A stretch of 64,000 bases of DNA, from contig JAKTNV010000004.1 of assembly GCA_022747635.1 (NCBI GenBank), positions 22,877,969-22,941,968 on the forward strand. Reading direction: 5' to 3'. Made by a program: the position numbers and the translations under genes. The notes under the pieces are model-generated. The model had not been told where the DNA came from, made no database searches, and saw only the letters and a program-made list of their open reading frames with translations. Source of the DNA: Hetaerina americana. Its lineage: Eukaryota > Arthropoda > Insecta > Odonata > Calopterygidae. Below, in pieces: positions 47,100 through 61,475 of this stretch. Positions within the stretch are counted from its first letter, which is position 1. The number at the start of each line of letters is the position of its first letter.

Positions 47100-47530
47100 T
47101 GTCAATCTCTCACGGCAGAGATAAGTAAAATAATAAATGAATTGTACAATAATAAATTCTACAAACACGCAGAGGGCCTGGCAACGGATTCATTCCTCTT
47201 ACCTCTATTAGCGGAAATATGTATAGATAATCTAGGAAACTTAATCTTCAACTCAGCCAAAAGCTTAACCAAAAATGTAATATACTGGTTCCGTTTCGTT
47301 ACTTTTTTACTATATTACTATGGATATTTACTATGGAACCTGAACATAATCACTCGATTAACTTCCTAGATCTAACCATCAGAAGAGAGGGCTCGACACA
47401 CCAGTTCTCAATTTACAAGAAGCCGACATCAACAGACCAAGTTATATTACATGACACCCTACACCCTATCGCAAACAAACTAGTCCAGCTTCCACTCGAT
47501 GCTACACAGACTCCTAAAAATTCCACTTAA
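47100..47530 (+). pseudogene. PLE reverse transcriptase, palm/thumb remnant
   Basis: YNNKFYKHAEGLATDSFLLP and LLAEICIDNLGNLIFN correspond to motif B (in relatives YKQTEGLAMGSPLSPLLAEI). IYWFRFVTFLLYYY stands where the YVDD active site should be and has lost both aspartates. After a frame change, SINFLDLTIRREGSTHQFSI and YKKPTSTDQVILHDTLHP form the very characteristic PLE thumb block. Clear family identity, dead enzyme. Confidence 0.88.
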
Positions 47531-47834
47531 AAATCCACTACGAAAAATAACTTGACACCATAAAAACTAAAGGCATTAACAACGGTTACAGTGTAAACCT
47601 AATAGGCACGCTATTATACAAGAAGAGGAAAGTCAAAGCATTGTAGAGTATAACCTCTGTAACCCCGGAAACTTCTCCCTCAACCCAAACCTCATTACGT
47701 TGTTGCTGGATCCCTTGTATCCCCCACCAGCTTATTAAAATAGCAAAAAGATTCCCCAAAGATAAAAAGCAAAATTTCCTTTTACACCCCTTGAAACGTC
47801 TCCAAACCATGAGCATACCCAAAAGACAAAGTGG

Positions 47835-48180
47835 ATAGAATTCGGAAAAGTGGAGTATGTGAACTGACCTGCAACTCCTGCCCCGCTAAATACATAGGTC
47901 AAACAGGCAGGGCGCCTCAAAACAATAGCAAACGATCACCGAAAGTGTCTAGAAAAATGGGATGAATCTTCAATGGTCGCGAAACATAAAATTGAAACCG
48001 ATCACAAATACAACTTCAACCCCAAAATACTACTCGTCGATGGGAAAGGGAAGAAACTAGACGCCCTAGAATAATGAGAAATAATTCAAAACAGGATCCA
48101 AAACGATCAGTTGTTAAGGGAAAATTTATTTCAGTTCCACTTCCCATTACTGCCTCACCTCATCTCTCAAAATAGCGTCA
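47835..48180 (+). pseudogene. PLE GIY-YIG endonuclease remnant
   Basis: One frame gives SGVCELTCNSCPAKYIGQTG, the GIY-YIG core with its CxxC-type lead-in; KYIGQTGR is the YIG half. After a frameshift: WDESSMVAKHKIETDHKYNF, NPKILLVDGKGKKLDALE, then EIIQNRIQNDQLL and ENLFQFHFPLLPHL, the normal C-terminal part. At least two frame changes and a stop doublet (about 48073) disrupt it. Confidence 0.85.
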
Positions 48181-48800
48181 TCTCGAAGACTAGCAGTTGA
48201 GCAACCAGGGTTTACCCTGACGGAGGACGAACCTTTCTTCCCCCCCCCCCCCAACGGACAGACCTTTCCTCGAGATGAACCATTCACGCAGCGGCTTAGT
48301 CTCTAGCCGACGCAGGAGGACTCCGATCTCCCACTAACTACAACCGCAGAGTGAATCGACTTTTGGCACCGGGATGATCCATAACGAAAGAGACCGATCG
48401 GCCCACGCTGTGGAGAGACGGGACGATGGAAGCCATAAGGAATTTAGATGAGAGGAAAAGACCATCTCATCGCCACCAATTAGACTCTTCACATTAATTT
48501 GTCTACCTCTACAAACCCTCAACTCCCACCCCCCCCCCCAATTTTACCCATTTATTTTCTCCCATCCCCAGAGCTTCGGTTTTCCCCACTCACTGAACCC
48601 CTCCCAGCACGTAGAGATACCCTGGTTTCCCCACTTCTTATTTTTTATATACATATTGGACTATGTTTAGTGAAGTCATCACTTGAGAATGATGCAGTGC
48701 TTCGAAACTAGTCAGGAATAAATCTTTAATATGTGGAGAATTGTAAAAGTCTTTGTCTCTGTTATTATGGAATAAATCCACCACATCACACTTGATCTGT

Positions 48801-51800
48801 GATCCATATTTTTCAATACTGTTTTAATACGTCATATAGTTTTTCACATAATACAAGTATTATACCAATTGACCCTTTTCTGGTCTTCCATTTTTCCAAT
48901 TTACTTTTCAACTGATTGAATAGGTAGGAAATTTACTTAAATAGTGTCATAAAAGACTTTCTGTCCAAATTAGTGCTTTCAAGTATACCCTACCCAATGC
49001 AATCGGCAGAATGGTTTCTAGAATAATTGGTGTGATCCCTCCAGTTGTTATTTTATTTTTTTACAAAGGGCTTACAGATTAAATCTCTAACGCTTCAACG
49101 TATTTTGCGAATTTTGTAACGTAAGATCGCAATTGAATCATACTTATCGGTTTTAAGGGCATAAGAGGACTATATTAAGCCAATAATATAGTTCGTTCTG
49201 AGCATTGCATTTCATATCAAAAGTCTCTTTTTAATTTTTACACTGAGGTCTTATAGATCATTATTTGTGAAACCCAAGAGTAATTCCCATTTGTAGCATA
49301 CTTTAATAGTTACTTAATATATTTTTTACGTGATGGAAAACTAAATTTTTTGTAGCTTGAGAACTTTCTTTTTTGAAAAGGAAAAATGTATACTCAGTTA
49401 TAAAATAGCACTGAAATTTTGGAATGAAAGAGAAAACCATGCGAAGGATATTATAAAATGAACCCGATCTACTTAAGCAACACAGAACACTTCAAATTCT
49501 TGGTTTTTTTCTTGAATTAAAACTTTTTTTGGGTGTTTACATAAAAAACATGCGAATTAGCTTTCTGGAGGATGCCTTTGATCAGATGGGTTGTAGGAAT
49601 AGAATGTACAGATGGAAGAGACATTTTATTCTAATTACGTGAGACGTCATTTGTAAAACGTGGAAAATATGGACTCAATCGGAGAAAGGAATACATCTAG
49701 GAACTGGAAAAGGATGAATGAACACCGTCTAGCTTTGGAAAGAACTTCTACGAGAAGAGAACTAGCGTGAGCAGTATGATGGACGAATTATATTGAGAGC
49801 CACATGATTCCGGAAGAGACAAATCCAGGTAAACGTACAGGAAGATACAAGACACCGGTTTTTTCCTAAAATACCGAGGGAATTATGACAGTCCCAAATT
49901 TTATCGATAGATTCTACTTCAGAGATTAAATAAGGGAGGAACGACAGATTCATGTAAAATTCTTCTCCCGTGCAATAAACAATCGCAACAAAAGCGAAAA
50001 TGAGAAACCAAATATTTTTATTTAACATTCCAAATTTTATTAATTAATCAAACAAAAGTATTACACGATCTACTCAGGCGTGTTTTTCTTTTGTATGTTT
50101 TCATATGCATGTACAATCTCATATTTTGTACATACGGCTAGTGCCCTTCACTAAGACTCGCCAAACGCTCTTGTTGCGGCTTGCGGTGTATTACATAGAT
50201 GGAGATTCAAGGCTGCTGATTCCTCACACCTGATAAATGTTTCTTTTGAAAGATTTCAGTAAAGGAATACGACCATCTTTGGGCCTTTCACAATGCTCCG
50301 CAAATTTCCCAATCTTAAAAAATTATGCTTAACGCTGTCACTATAATTGAACGCAAAACGGGTACTGATTCCAAATTAATCCGTTTCATTTGCATAAGCT
50401 TTAAGTCAACGCATGTAACGAAGGTACGTAGTTAGGTCCTCACATGAAGCTTGACACAGAAGAACAATTCAACTGACGAGTCAAGTGACTTAACGGAATT
50501 TTAAACGTTTTCTCGACCGAGTTAAATAAACGAACAGGTTAATGATCACTTCAATTCCCCATGGAAACCTATTCAGTACTTGTACTAATACCAAACATGT
50601 TGGATATCTTCTAAGTGTTTATATTTCGTCCAGCCTGCAATAGTGACCTTTCCTCTACGAAACTTTAGAGTGGAACGTGATTCCACTACGAGGAACACAG
50701 AGTTGAATTTCAACGTAAAAATGGGGTCGTTAAAGAAATATCCTCTCTCTCTCTACCAAACCGAGGTCCAAGTAATTCACGATCGGCCTAAGTCTCACGC
50801 TCCACCCCGAAATGCGTTTAGAGTACTTCGGGTGTGTACGTGCGTGATATCGTCGTCAGATTTCATGGATTCCAAACGTGCTTGTGCCAATATCGTGTTT
50901 CGAGACCTTCTATAAAAGCTACTCTCAACGGGCTTTTCGGCCTTTCATCATATTCTACCTCTCGTCCCTTCTTCCTCTCTCAGTAGCACACCTCGGCGGT
51001 CGAACGATTTCTTCCGCCCCCGCCCGCCGGCAATCTCCACTCAATTCAACCAGAGTTTATAAATCCATCCAGCCAGCATAGGACCACACTACAATCATCG
51101 CCTTCATTCCCATTTCTCTCCTCTCGCGAGTGCGAATCGATGGAAAACGGAAACTCAGCTGACTTCAAAACTTCATGAGTATTGAGGAGACCTTAGGGTG
51201 CCGGGAAAAAAATATTTTACAAATCAATAACGCTTTACAAATACTTTACATTGTCAAATTTAATGAATATCAGACTATGATAATATCCCTTTGGTCGCAA
51301 ATTAAACAACAAAACCCTGTCATTTTTCAGTTGATTTATCGTTCAAAAGGTATTTTGAAAAACTTATTTTTAATTCTACCCCATTTTTAGCCTAAAACCT
51401 GCACTTACCTTCATAATAAGAGGGCGTGAGGTACGAAAATTTCACAATGGTGGCCTACTCATTCCAAATTTATAGATATAAAAGCTATGCAACTTAGTAA
51501 ATTTGAGCCTCCAGGCTACATTCAGGCAAGCAATCTATGCCCGTCATTCAGTTATAAATCAGTGGTTCAATCCCAACTATTAAAGAAGAACATTATTTTA
51601 TCACCAAGGGTACGAAACAGTACCAATATTGGTCAGATTCTGAGAATGTAGACACTATTAGGTATTGTGCGGAATTCAATCCAATAAAAACTGCTATGCA
51701 GTACCAATGCTAAAAATTGATAGCTGTCGGTAAACCATCAAAAAACCTTATGGTATGGTAACGCAATATTTACTTTGGCGTCCACTAAAAAGATGTAGTA

Positions 51801-54800
51801 TACTAAGGAATAATAAGAATTATATGGTTATTTTTTAATACGAAACATACACATATATAGCAGATATGGATTTGAATTCTTCCTGAATATACTACAGTGA
51901 ATCGTAACTAGCCAAATAAGACATTTTTTATCTGTGAAACCCAGTCTTTATTCTGTTACTTCCCTATCATCACAAATGAAATTCCACCAAGTCTTGGCCT
52001 CAAATTTATGATAAATTTCAACCCTTTGGAATGAGCTGGAAAGCAGGGCATTTTTCCAGAGGATTTCAAAACCCTAAATCGTGGTACGAGTAGGTTCAAT
52101 TTTTCGTTTACTCGAATGAAAACATTCCTAAATTATTGTGCCAAACGAAGCAAAAAAGTATAGGACTTTGTGTTCCGGACTCGGTGCACATTATGGTGGG
52201 GTGCTTACTGGCTTTTAAACTTTTTCCTTTGAACCAAATATCGTAACATTACCTACAACGAGTCAAGCATCATAAATAAATGTTGAGTTAAATCCATTGT
52301 TTCGACCTCCATAGAAATTTGAGGTGAAAAATATAAAGGGAAAATAGTTATCATAGAACATCAGAGACACCTTATACATGGATAAGAATTACTTCGACGG
52401 TTCTATGAGTGCAGATCTTTTCCGTTTCGAATGATGAGCGCTAACATCACGTTTCCTGTAAATCCGGTCAGTGCCTTCAAAGCCACCAACGTTTTCATTT
52501 TCCTAAGCTATATTTGTGTCTCCAAAAAGGCGGCACAGAGGCAAGCGTTAAGTGCTGCCATTAGCAAATTTTAAGCTCTCTTCAATAACCAAATTCCCAA
52601 AACCCCTTCTCTAAGGCTTTCAATCCAACCCTTTACTCCCAACCCTCTGTCTTTCAGCGGCACACACACTAACCAGCTTCGTGGAGTGTGGGAGAAGCGA
52701 TCTCAAACTTAGCTCCAAATCCGTTCCTAGCTCGCTTCATGCGATTTTCACTTTCTTCTCCCTCTTTTGATCCACCAACCTTCTTCCCCTTGCCACACAA
52801 CTTCATCCTTTCAAGTTTTTCCGTCGTCCAAGTTGCTAGTCCCTTCCACTCCTAGTCCTTTCATTCCCCCCCGCGATAAATCGATTCCTTTCTTCCGTCC
52901 ACATTCCAATGAGTAAGATAACCTTGGCAAAGAAATACCTAAAAGTGTGGCGTAAGTTTTCTTCACACTATGGAGATTGCAAGCTTTAATCGCAGTTTCC
53001 GTTAAATTGAGTTTTAAACAACTTTGTTGAAACCACCAGTTCCACGATTGCGCAACCAGATTCTAACGTCGACGCGTTGTCGGCAAACTGACGGTCTCAA
53101 TGGGAGAAATAATGACTTTATATGAAGTATTTCTGCGTGACTAAAAAATAAAATATCTTTCATTTATTTTATCGATCAAATTTCCTTCTTTTGCGACAAT
53201 AATTTAGGGCAGCGTATATAATGCAAGATCGAATGGATGCGAATCTGTAAAAATTAAAACAATTATTTTTTTTCGTTCAACCGATACTGAAAAGCACTTT
53301 AAACGGTTTTTCATCCCATCGCTGGATCGAAGTCCGTCGCCAACGCTGACACTTAACTCTAGATCCCAATGAAATCCCAGGGAGAATTTATTTTTATATA
53401 CGTTTAGTGACCACTGTGAACATACAGCAGTCCCAATCTCTTAAATGCGGTAAATTAAAAACGAGAGTTTATTGGAAAGCTTATTATTATGAAAATTGGG
53501 GACTCGTAGTCAAATCCATAATAATAAAACTCAGTACAAATTAAGAATGGTGATAGTAACAGAAAAAACGTGGCAAGAGGTTATGTAGGGGCCAAAAAGT
53601 GGTTTGCAAAAGACGGGCACATGGGTCGTAAATAATATTTATTTGGTTCATTTAAATAGAGCTTCGACAGACGCGTCGATTCAATGCGTGTAATTTAATA
53701 AAATTTAACCCTTCATAAAACCTAATCGCGAAAAACTTAAGCTTAAATTACAAAATCTTTCGACAACGCTAGCGATAGGATTAGGACCACTTCGTTCCTC
53801 GCTAATAAAAATTAATTTAAGAATTTATTTTGTGTAATAACAAAGCATATAAAAATTTTCAGAGCGTGTCAACTGGAAACATTCGTGTCTTCAAATATGT
53901 ATAGCAGAAAATATTGCTTTAAAATACAAATAAAAATTGATCGCGTGATAAATGCGGGCTAAAACAAAAGTGATGTTTTTTAAGACTCAGTCGATTTGAA
54001 TATATGACACATCTTATAGACTTTCGACATTTTAAAGACAGGTAGCATGTCAAATTAGTACCGATGACGTTTTTAATTTGGTGTCAAGTAATTCAAATAT
54101 CGTCTAAAATACAAATTTAATATTTTTTCCTTGCTCTTGAAAAGATACTAGAGTATCTCTTCTCTTTTGAAAGTGCATGCTTGGATACTCTTTGAACGAG
54201 CGTCATAGGTCATAGGAGCTACTCATAATTTGAAAACAAAACTTTTATTTGAAACTGTTTACGATCAAAGATCGACAGCAAAGGACTGTTGAGAAAGAGA
54301 ATAATGCAAAGGACTCTTATAACGTATTCAAACCCCTGCTAGCATAAAGGATGGAAGGATTTTCCAAGAATAAATCCGTGAAAATTTCACACTAAGAAAT
54401 TCAGAAGTATCCTAAATGAGAAATAAGGACTGGAAGAGGTTATTATTTCTCTCATGATTCATGACTAGAACCAGAGATGGAAAAAAAATACAAAGACTTT
54501 CATCCAAAAGTCTAGGAGTACAACGGGAGCCTCATCCATTTGTTGATATTTTCAGCGTATTTCCTGGATGGCATACTATACGTGTCTTTTGAATCCAAAT
54601 ACACTGAGTAGGTTTTAGCATAACTCGAAAGAGATGGATGGGGGGGTAGGCCAGGAAAGATAGGTAGGAGTGAGTGATGAGCCAGTTTGTACAGCCGCCG
54701 GGCTTTGGAGACCATCCGGGACAGAATGAAGCGGCTCCCGTCAAAGTTCTGGGTCGCCCCGAGTTGGAAGACGTATCTCCGGAGTGAGGTGTGGAGGGAG

Positions 54801-56029
54801 GAGCAAGGGCTTCTCGAAAACAAATTTCGTTGGTCGGAGAAACAGAGTAAGGAAGGCCTTGGAACAGAGCGAGGGCGAAATTCGCTCTCCACGCCCTTGA
54901 TCACATATTCGCCGGGTTCTGTCGCGGTATTCGTCCCCCGTCGGTCTACCGATGAATAAAGCATTGCCGGTCCCCATATCCATGTCCAAATCTGCTGCGA
55001 AGATGGTGACCGGAAGCACCTGTTGTAACATTAGGCACCCACTTCACCCTTTTTTAACCTCGTTATCTTCGGTACCTATAAATAACCAGATTTCATGCTT
55101 AATAATTCATCGGGACGAAGCATTTCTTCACCCAAGTCGACCGCATTTATCCAATTGACCCGCCAATTCAAATTTGATGAGACCAAAAGCTAAAAATTCA
55201 CCGTGGAAGATGTTTTTGATTTCTCAATGCTTCAAGCAAATCATGTTTAAGCGTGATGTTTTCAATATTGCATTGGAGTTGGCGAATAAAAGCGTCTGCG
55301 TATATAATGTCCAATGTAAGCACTAAATATTCAACAAATTCCATTCGATGTTATACGATTACAGTCATGAGAACAGAAAAAAATAAAAGAAACACTGGAG
55401 AAAATATATCCATTCATGACCTATCACACTTACATCAATGACGCATAAAACTATCAGTATAGGAAAATGCAGATTTCTTCATAATTTTTTAATATTGAGT
55501 AACTTGTTTTAAGAATCGCGATTTCATTCACTTTAGTATCAGTAGCATGCCATATTATAATAACAGTGTAATTTTAGACAATTTTGTGCGGAAACGAATT
55601 TTTAACCATATTAGATAGAACATATACTCCCCAAAAATTTCTTTTAGACTACATTCACCTCTATTATCCATAGCCATACCGGAGAGATCCCATTAATACA
55701 CCATCAAGTCAAACCTACAATTCATGAACATAAAGAAATACTGGTTTTGAACTACAACCTTAACTTATTTACGAAATTAAAGTCTACATATTGCTCAAAT
55801 AGTTCTGATTTCTATTCCAATTTATTCTGAATTCTATAGTTTCAAGGTAAATATTAAAACCTTTACGCCATAAATCTGAAATTAATCATTTAATTAAGCA
55901 CAATTTAGACTGTTATTTCCAAAAATTAAATTCCTATTCGACGGATCAACAGTTTTTATGTAACTACTAAATTATAAATAAAATATGGCGCCAAAAACTA
56001 ACTAAATGGTAGAAAACAGTGTAACCCGA
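48801..56029. other. no firm gene over about 7 kb
   Basis: Mostly AT-rich. Locally GC-richer parts at 50640-51060, 52600-52890 and 54510-55030 hold open frames, for example 54512-54964 (-, 150 codons) and 54687-54959 (+, 90 codons). None contains a domain I recognise, and the two strands' frames overlap, which argues against both being real. A small inverted repeat AGATACT-AG-AGTATCT lies at about 54145. No transposon ends or tRNA-like boxes were noticed. Confidence 0.4.
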
Positions 56030-58670
<2,641 letters not shown>

Positions 58671-58673
58671 ACA

Positions 58674-58703
58674 GTGTGTGTGTATATATATAAATATATA
58701 TTA

Positions 58704-58755
<52 letters not shown>
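58674..58755. repeat. GT and (AT)n microsatellite
   Basis: (GT)n leads into (TA)n with AAATATATATTAA interruptions, ending just upstream of a LINE relic that is followed by another (AT)n tract. Confidence 0.95.
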
Positions 58756-58758
<3 letters not shown>

Positions 58759-58809
58759 CTTCATAAGATTCTATTCATACAGCTGTATATATAAATGTAT
58801 ATACACCCT

Positions 58810-59570
58810 CAAGCTTTAGAAGGTCAGTCAGCCAAGGGGTTGCAAGCATTGCTGAGTGAATTGGAAATTCAGTACGACAGGTATGGGATGAAAATCAATA
58901 TTGATAAAGCAAAGGTTATGCGATTTTCTAGAAAGAAAAAGGCTAAGCTAATCATTGAAATAGGAGGGTAAAAACTACAGCAGGTAGAACAGTTTACGTA
59001 TCTCGGAAGTGTTTTGGACCAACATGGTCAAAGTAGCAGGGACGTTAGGAGAAGAATTACGCTAGGCAAAGAGGCTTTCATAAGTAGGAGGGAGTTGATT
59101 ACAGGGACCTTGAGGAAGGGTATCAAGAAAAGAATCGTCAAAACCTTGGTTGAAGCGTAGGACACGTGGTCACTGAAGCAGTATAGACGTAGATTTGAGA
59201 ATTTTGAAATGTTGGTGTGGAGGAGAATGGACAAGGTGACATGGACCAAAAGAAAAACAAATAAGAAACTAGGTATGGTGGGCGAGGAGAAGGGTTTGTT
59301 GGAAGAAATCCTAATGAAGCAGGAAAAATAGATGTTGAGCGTATTGATCGGAAGCGGGATGTTGAAGACTGTAATAAAGAGGAGAATTTTAGGCAAGCGA
59401 GGAAATGGCGGAAGGGGCTGGAAGGGATGAAGAGAGAAAGGAAGTACACAGAGAAGAAGAGAGACTTGATGCAGAGTAGGTTGCTGGATTTAAGTTTTGT
59501 TCGGAGTCACAATATATTTACTAGGTAATTGTGTCCATCCAAAACCTACCTTACCTGGTCAATCATTTAA
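58810..59570 (+). mobile_element. 5'-truncated LINE 3' copy (same family as 19.7 kb)
   Basis: It reads QALEGQSAKGLQALLSELEI, QYDRYGMKINIDKAKVMRFS (thumb), VEQFTYLGSVLDQHGQSSRD, VRRRITLGKEAFISRRELIT, GTLRKGIKKRIVKTLVEA, then FEMLVWRRMDKVTWTKRKTN, KLGMVGEEKGLL and GSGMLKTVIKRRILGKRGNG. It aligns along the whole of the 19.7 kb copy and extends further upstream. Stops at about 58968 and 59158, and others, break the frame. The 3' UTR ends GTCCATCCAAAACCTACCTTA and then runs into AT-rich DNA and (AT)n at 59616. The antisense open frames here are shadows. Confidence 0.85.
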
Positions 59571-59614
59571 TTTTATGTACATATATAATTTTAATTAATA
59601 ATTATTTATAATTC

Positions 59615-59615
<1 letters not shown>

Positions 59616-59666
<51 letters not shown>
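59616..59666. repeat. (AT)n microsatellite after LINE 3' end
   Basis: About 48 bp of (TA)n, some 70 bp after the LINE end motif. Confidence 0.95.
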
Positions 59667-59668
<2 letters not shown>

Positions 59669-59719
59669 ACACTTTTTTGAAAGCCTCACAGACGTGAATA
59701 ATAATGTAAGTATATGAAG

Positions 59720-60330
59720 TAAGCAGGATGCCAGGGAGTCTTTTACGCCTCATACCTTCAAGCACATTATTAATCTTTCCATGATTTCGGTAACAAGTCG
59801 ATGCACATCACTTGTAGGGAAGCCAAGTCCATCAAAAACCATTTAATCTGCCAAACCTCTTCTACAAAGTCTTCATTGGTGGAAGTTTTTCGTCACTTTT
59901 TGAGGTTGAAGGGCGTCCTACCCATCCGGATCAACTTTTGCCACTCCAAACACCCGATCACATTATCACAATAGGCTTTCTTGAGTATTTCATCAGTCTC
60001 CCTCCCAGTTTTACCAAGTTTAACTGAAATTTGGTGGCTTAGCGCTGTTCTAATAACCTATTCATGACGGATCGTAACGATGTTCACGTTGTACAGATTT
60101 TGCAAAGGAACGATCCGCACTCCACAAAGTCTGGAAGCAACCTGAATTCGGCCTTCAGTTTTTTCTGGGACTCCCCTCCCTCGAAATGAGCCGAAAAAAG
60201 CGCCGCCCATTTTTCCGTCTGCCCAGGGAAAAATAAGGCCTAATACTTGCGGAACAGGCATTATATATATCACACCCCCACCGATTGAGCAATCAGTGGC
60301 GCCCTCAATTTTCCAGTTATTATGACACAA
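59720..60330 (-). mobile_element. mariner-like transposase, N-terminal relic
   Basis: Minus-strand 59943-60032 gives ISVKLGKTGRETDEILKKAY then CDNVIGCLEW (first HTH), LIRMGRTPFN and, after a frame change, STNEDFVEEVWQIKW (linker and second HTH). This is the same layout as the fragment at 1-375, including the GC-rich leader (GGGAGGGGAGTCCC on the minus strand). Catalytic motifs were not found, so the rest of the element is deleted or diverged. Confidence 0.7.
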
Positions 60331-60331
60331 A

Positions 60332-60399
60332 CAAATTTGCACTTTTCCACAAATTTATTTAATGCTTTACAAAAAAACTTGTGGAATATTGCAAATTTG
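60332..60399. repeat. inverted repeat, 21-bp arms
   Basis: CAAATTTGCACTTTTCCACA (60332 on) is mirrored by CAAATTTGCAATATTCCACA on the minus strand (60399 back to 60379). 18 of 21 positions match, with a 26-base AT-rich loop. It lies at the 5' side of the minus-strand mariner relic and could be a remnant terminus. Confidence 0.75.
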
Positions 60400-60464
60400 T
60401 TTTTCTCATAACGACTAACTTCCACCATATCTTGCCTGAATCTGTTGAATATATTTGTTACTCA

Positions 60465-61190
60465 GTTAAACCAAGCTTTAGTTTTCCAGTCCGCGCAGGA
60501 TTTAAAGGCATCGCTTAGTAGAGCATAGGGAAGTCAATCTGACAGGCATGAATTTTGAATGAGTATAAATAAATCAAAAGTTGCGGTTTTTTTAGGAGGG
60601 AAGCGAAGTCAGGCATTAAAATAAGATGTCATAACCAAGGACAGGTGGAACAGATAAGATTTCTAGTAATTATCAAAGGTAAAATAGTATAAGTAATAGG
60701 AATATAAGAAGAGCAACGATATCACGCAAAGAAGTTTCCCTTAGGAGTGGTGAAATGATTTTAGAGACTTTAGGGATTTTAGAGGCTAAGAGTATTATGC
60801 AACTTGTGGTTTCGTAAATTATAGATTTATGGTCGTAGAAGTAAGACGATAGACGGACATTGGTGGTTTTTGAAATGTTAGTGTGAAGGAGAGTAGGTGA
60901 AGTGGGCCAATAGGAGAACAAACATGGCAGGTATGGTAAAAGAAGAGAGAGGATTGTTGGGAAAAATTGAAAGGAGGCAGGTGGGCGGGATAAGAAGAAC
61001 GGTGATTGGCGATCGAATATTGAAGACTGATAGAGGGAAGAACGTAATGCAAGCGAGGAAGGGATAAGATTACATATAGGATGGTGATGTAGGATGGAAT
61101 GATAGGACGAGGAATGTGGAACGGAAGATGGTTTATTGAAGCATCGGAATTTAAGTTGTGTTTATATAAGGAGAAGTAATGAAATGTGTC
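60465..61190 (+). mobile_element. LINE 3' relic, strongly decayed (same family as 58.8 kb)
   Basis: The plus strand reads QALVFQSAQDLKASLSRA then MSINKSKVAVFLGGKRSQAL, matching QALEGQSAKGLQALLSEL and MKINIDKAKVMRFSRKK at 58.8 kb. Later FEMLV, a stop, RRVGEV, then EERGLLGKIERRQVGGIRRT and VIGDRILKT match the rest of the family. More stops than in the 58.8 kb copy. Antisense frames (for example 60819-61310) are shadows. Confidence 0.75.
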
Positions 61191-61394
61191 TTTATATAGT
61201 TTGTACAGACAAGGTTTACATTCAATGGTGAAATACCAATAAAGTAATACTAAGCATAAAGTTTGTTTTTTATTACACCATGGAAGCATTTCACAAAGTG
61301 ATGACTGCAATCGTGATAAAGAAAATGAAGTAACAATTTTCTAATAGATAAGTGTAATAGTTCTACCGAGTTTCCATTTATTAAATCATCTTTA

Positions 61395-61475
61395 GGTCCA
61401 CTGTTAAACTTATCAAGTGGAAAAGTGTTACTATTTTTTCTTTGTTATCTTCAAATTCCACCACATCACGCCTAA
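61395..61475 (+). repeat. possible PLE 3' tail fragment
   Basis: GTGGAAAAGTGTTAC, TTTCTTTGTTATCTTC and TTCCACCACATCACGCC parallel the last 60 bp of the Penelope-like element at 48741-48797 (GTGGAGAATTGTAAAAG, GTCTCTGTTATTATGG, ATCCACCACATCACAC). Confidence 0.4.

Larger units (their letters stand above)
47080..48800 (+). mobile_element. Penelope-like retroelement (PLE), 5'-truncated, RT plus GIY-YIG
   Basis: Penelope-like elements pair a telomerase-related RT with a GIY-YIG endonuclease, unlike LINEs. Here the RT remnants (47160-47530) are followed by a linker, a GIY-YIG remnant (47835-48180), and a 3' region with C-rich runs (13 C at 48240-48252, 11 C at 48529-48539). The tail carries CTTCGAAACTAGTC and AATAAATC before CCACCACATCAC (about 48785). 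The fingers and first palm motif are missing, so the copy is 5'-truncated at about 47080. Frameshifts and stops make it inactive. Confidence 0.88.

Noticed and set aside
48680..48720. Hammerhead ribozyme at the PLE 3' end
   Set aside because: A GAAAC element is present (TTCGAAAC) but the CUGANGA core is not intact (GAATGATGC); too degraded to call.
54512..55031. Overlapping open frames of 150 (-), 96 (-) and 90 (+) codons
   Set aside because: Both strands stay open over the same GC-richer bases and none shows a recognisable motif.
59028..59449. 122- and 103-codon minus-strand frames; likewise 60673-61310 (-), 19696-20324 (+) and 43787-44101 (-)
   Set aside because: Antisense shadows of the LINE reverse-transcriptase relics on the opposite strand.
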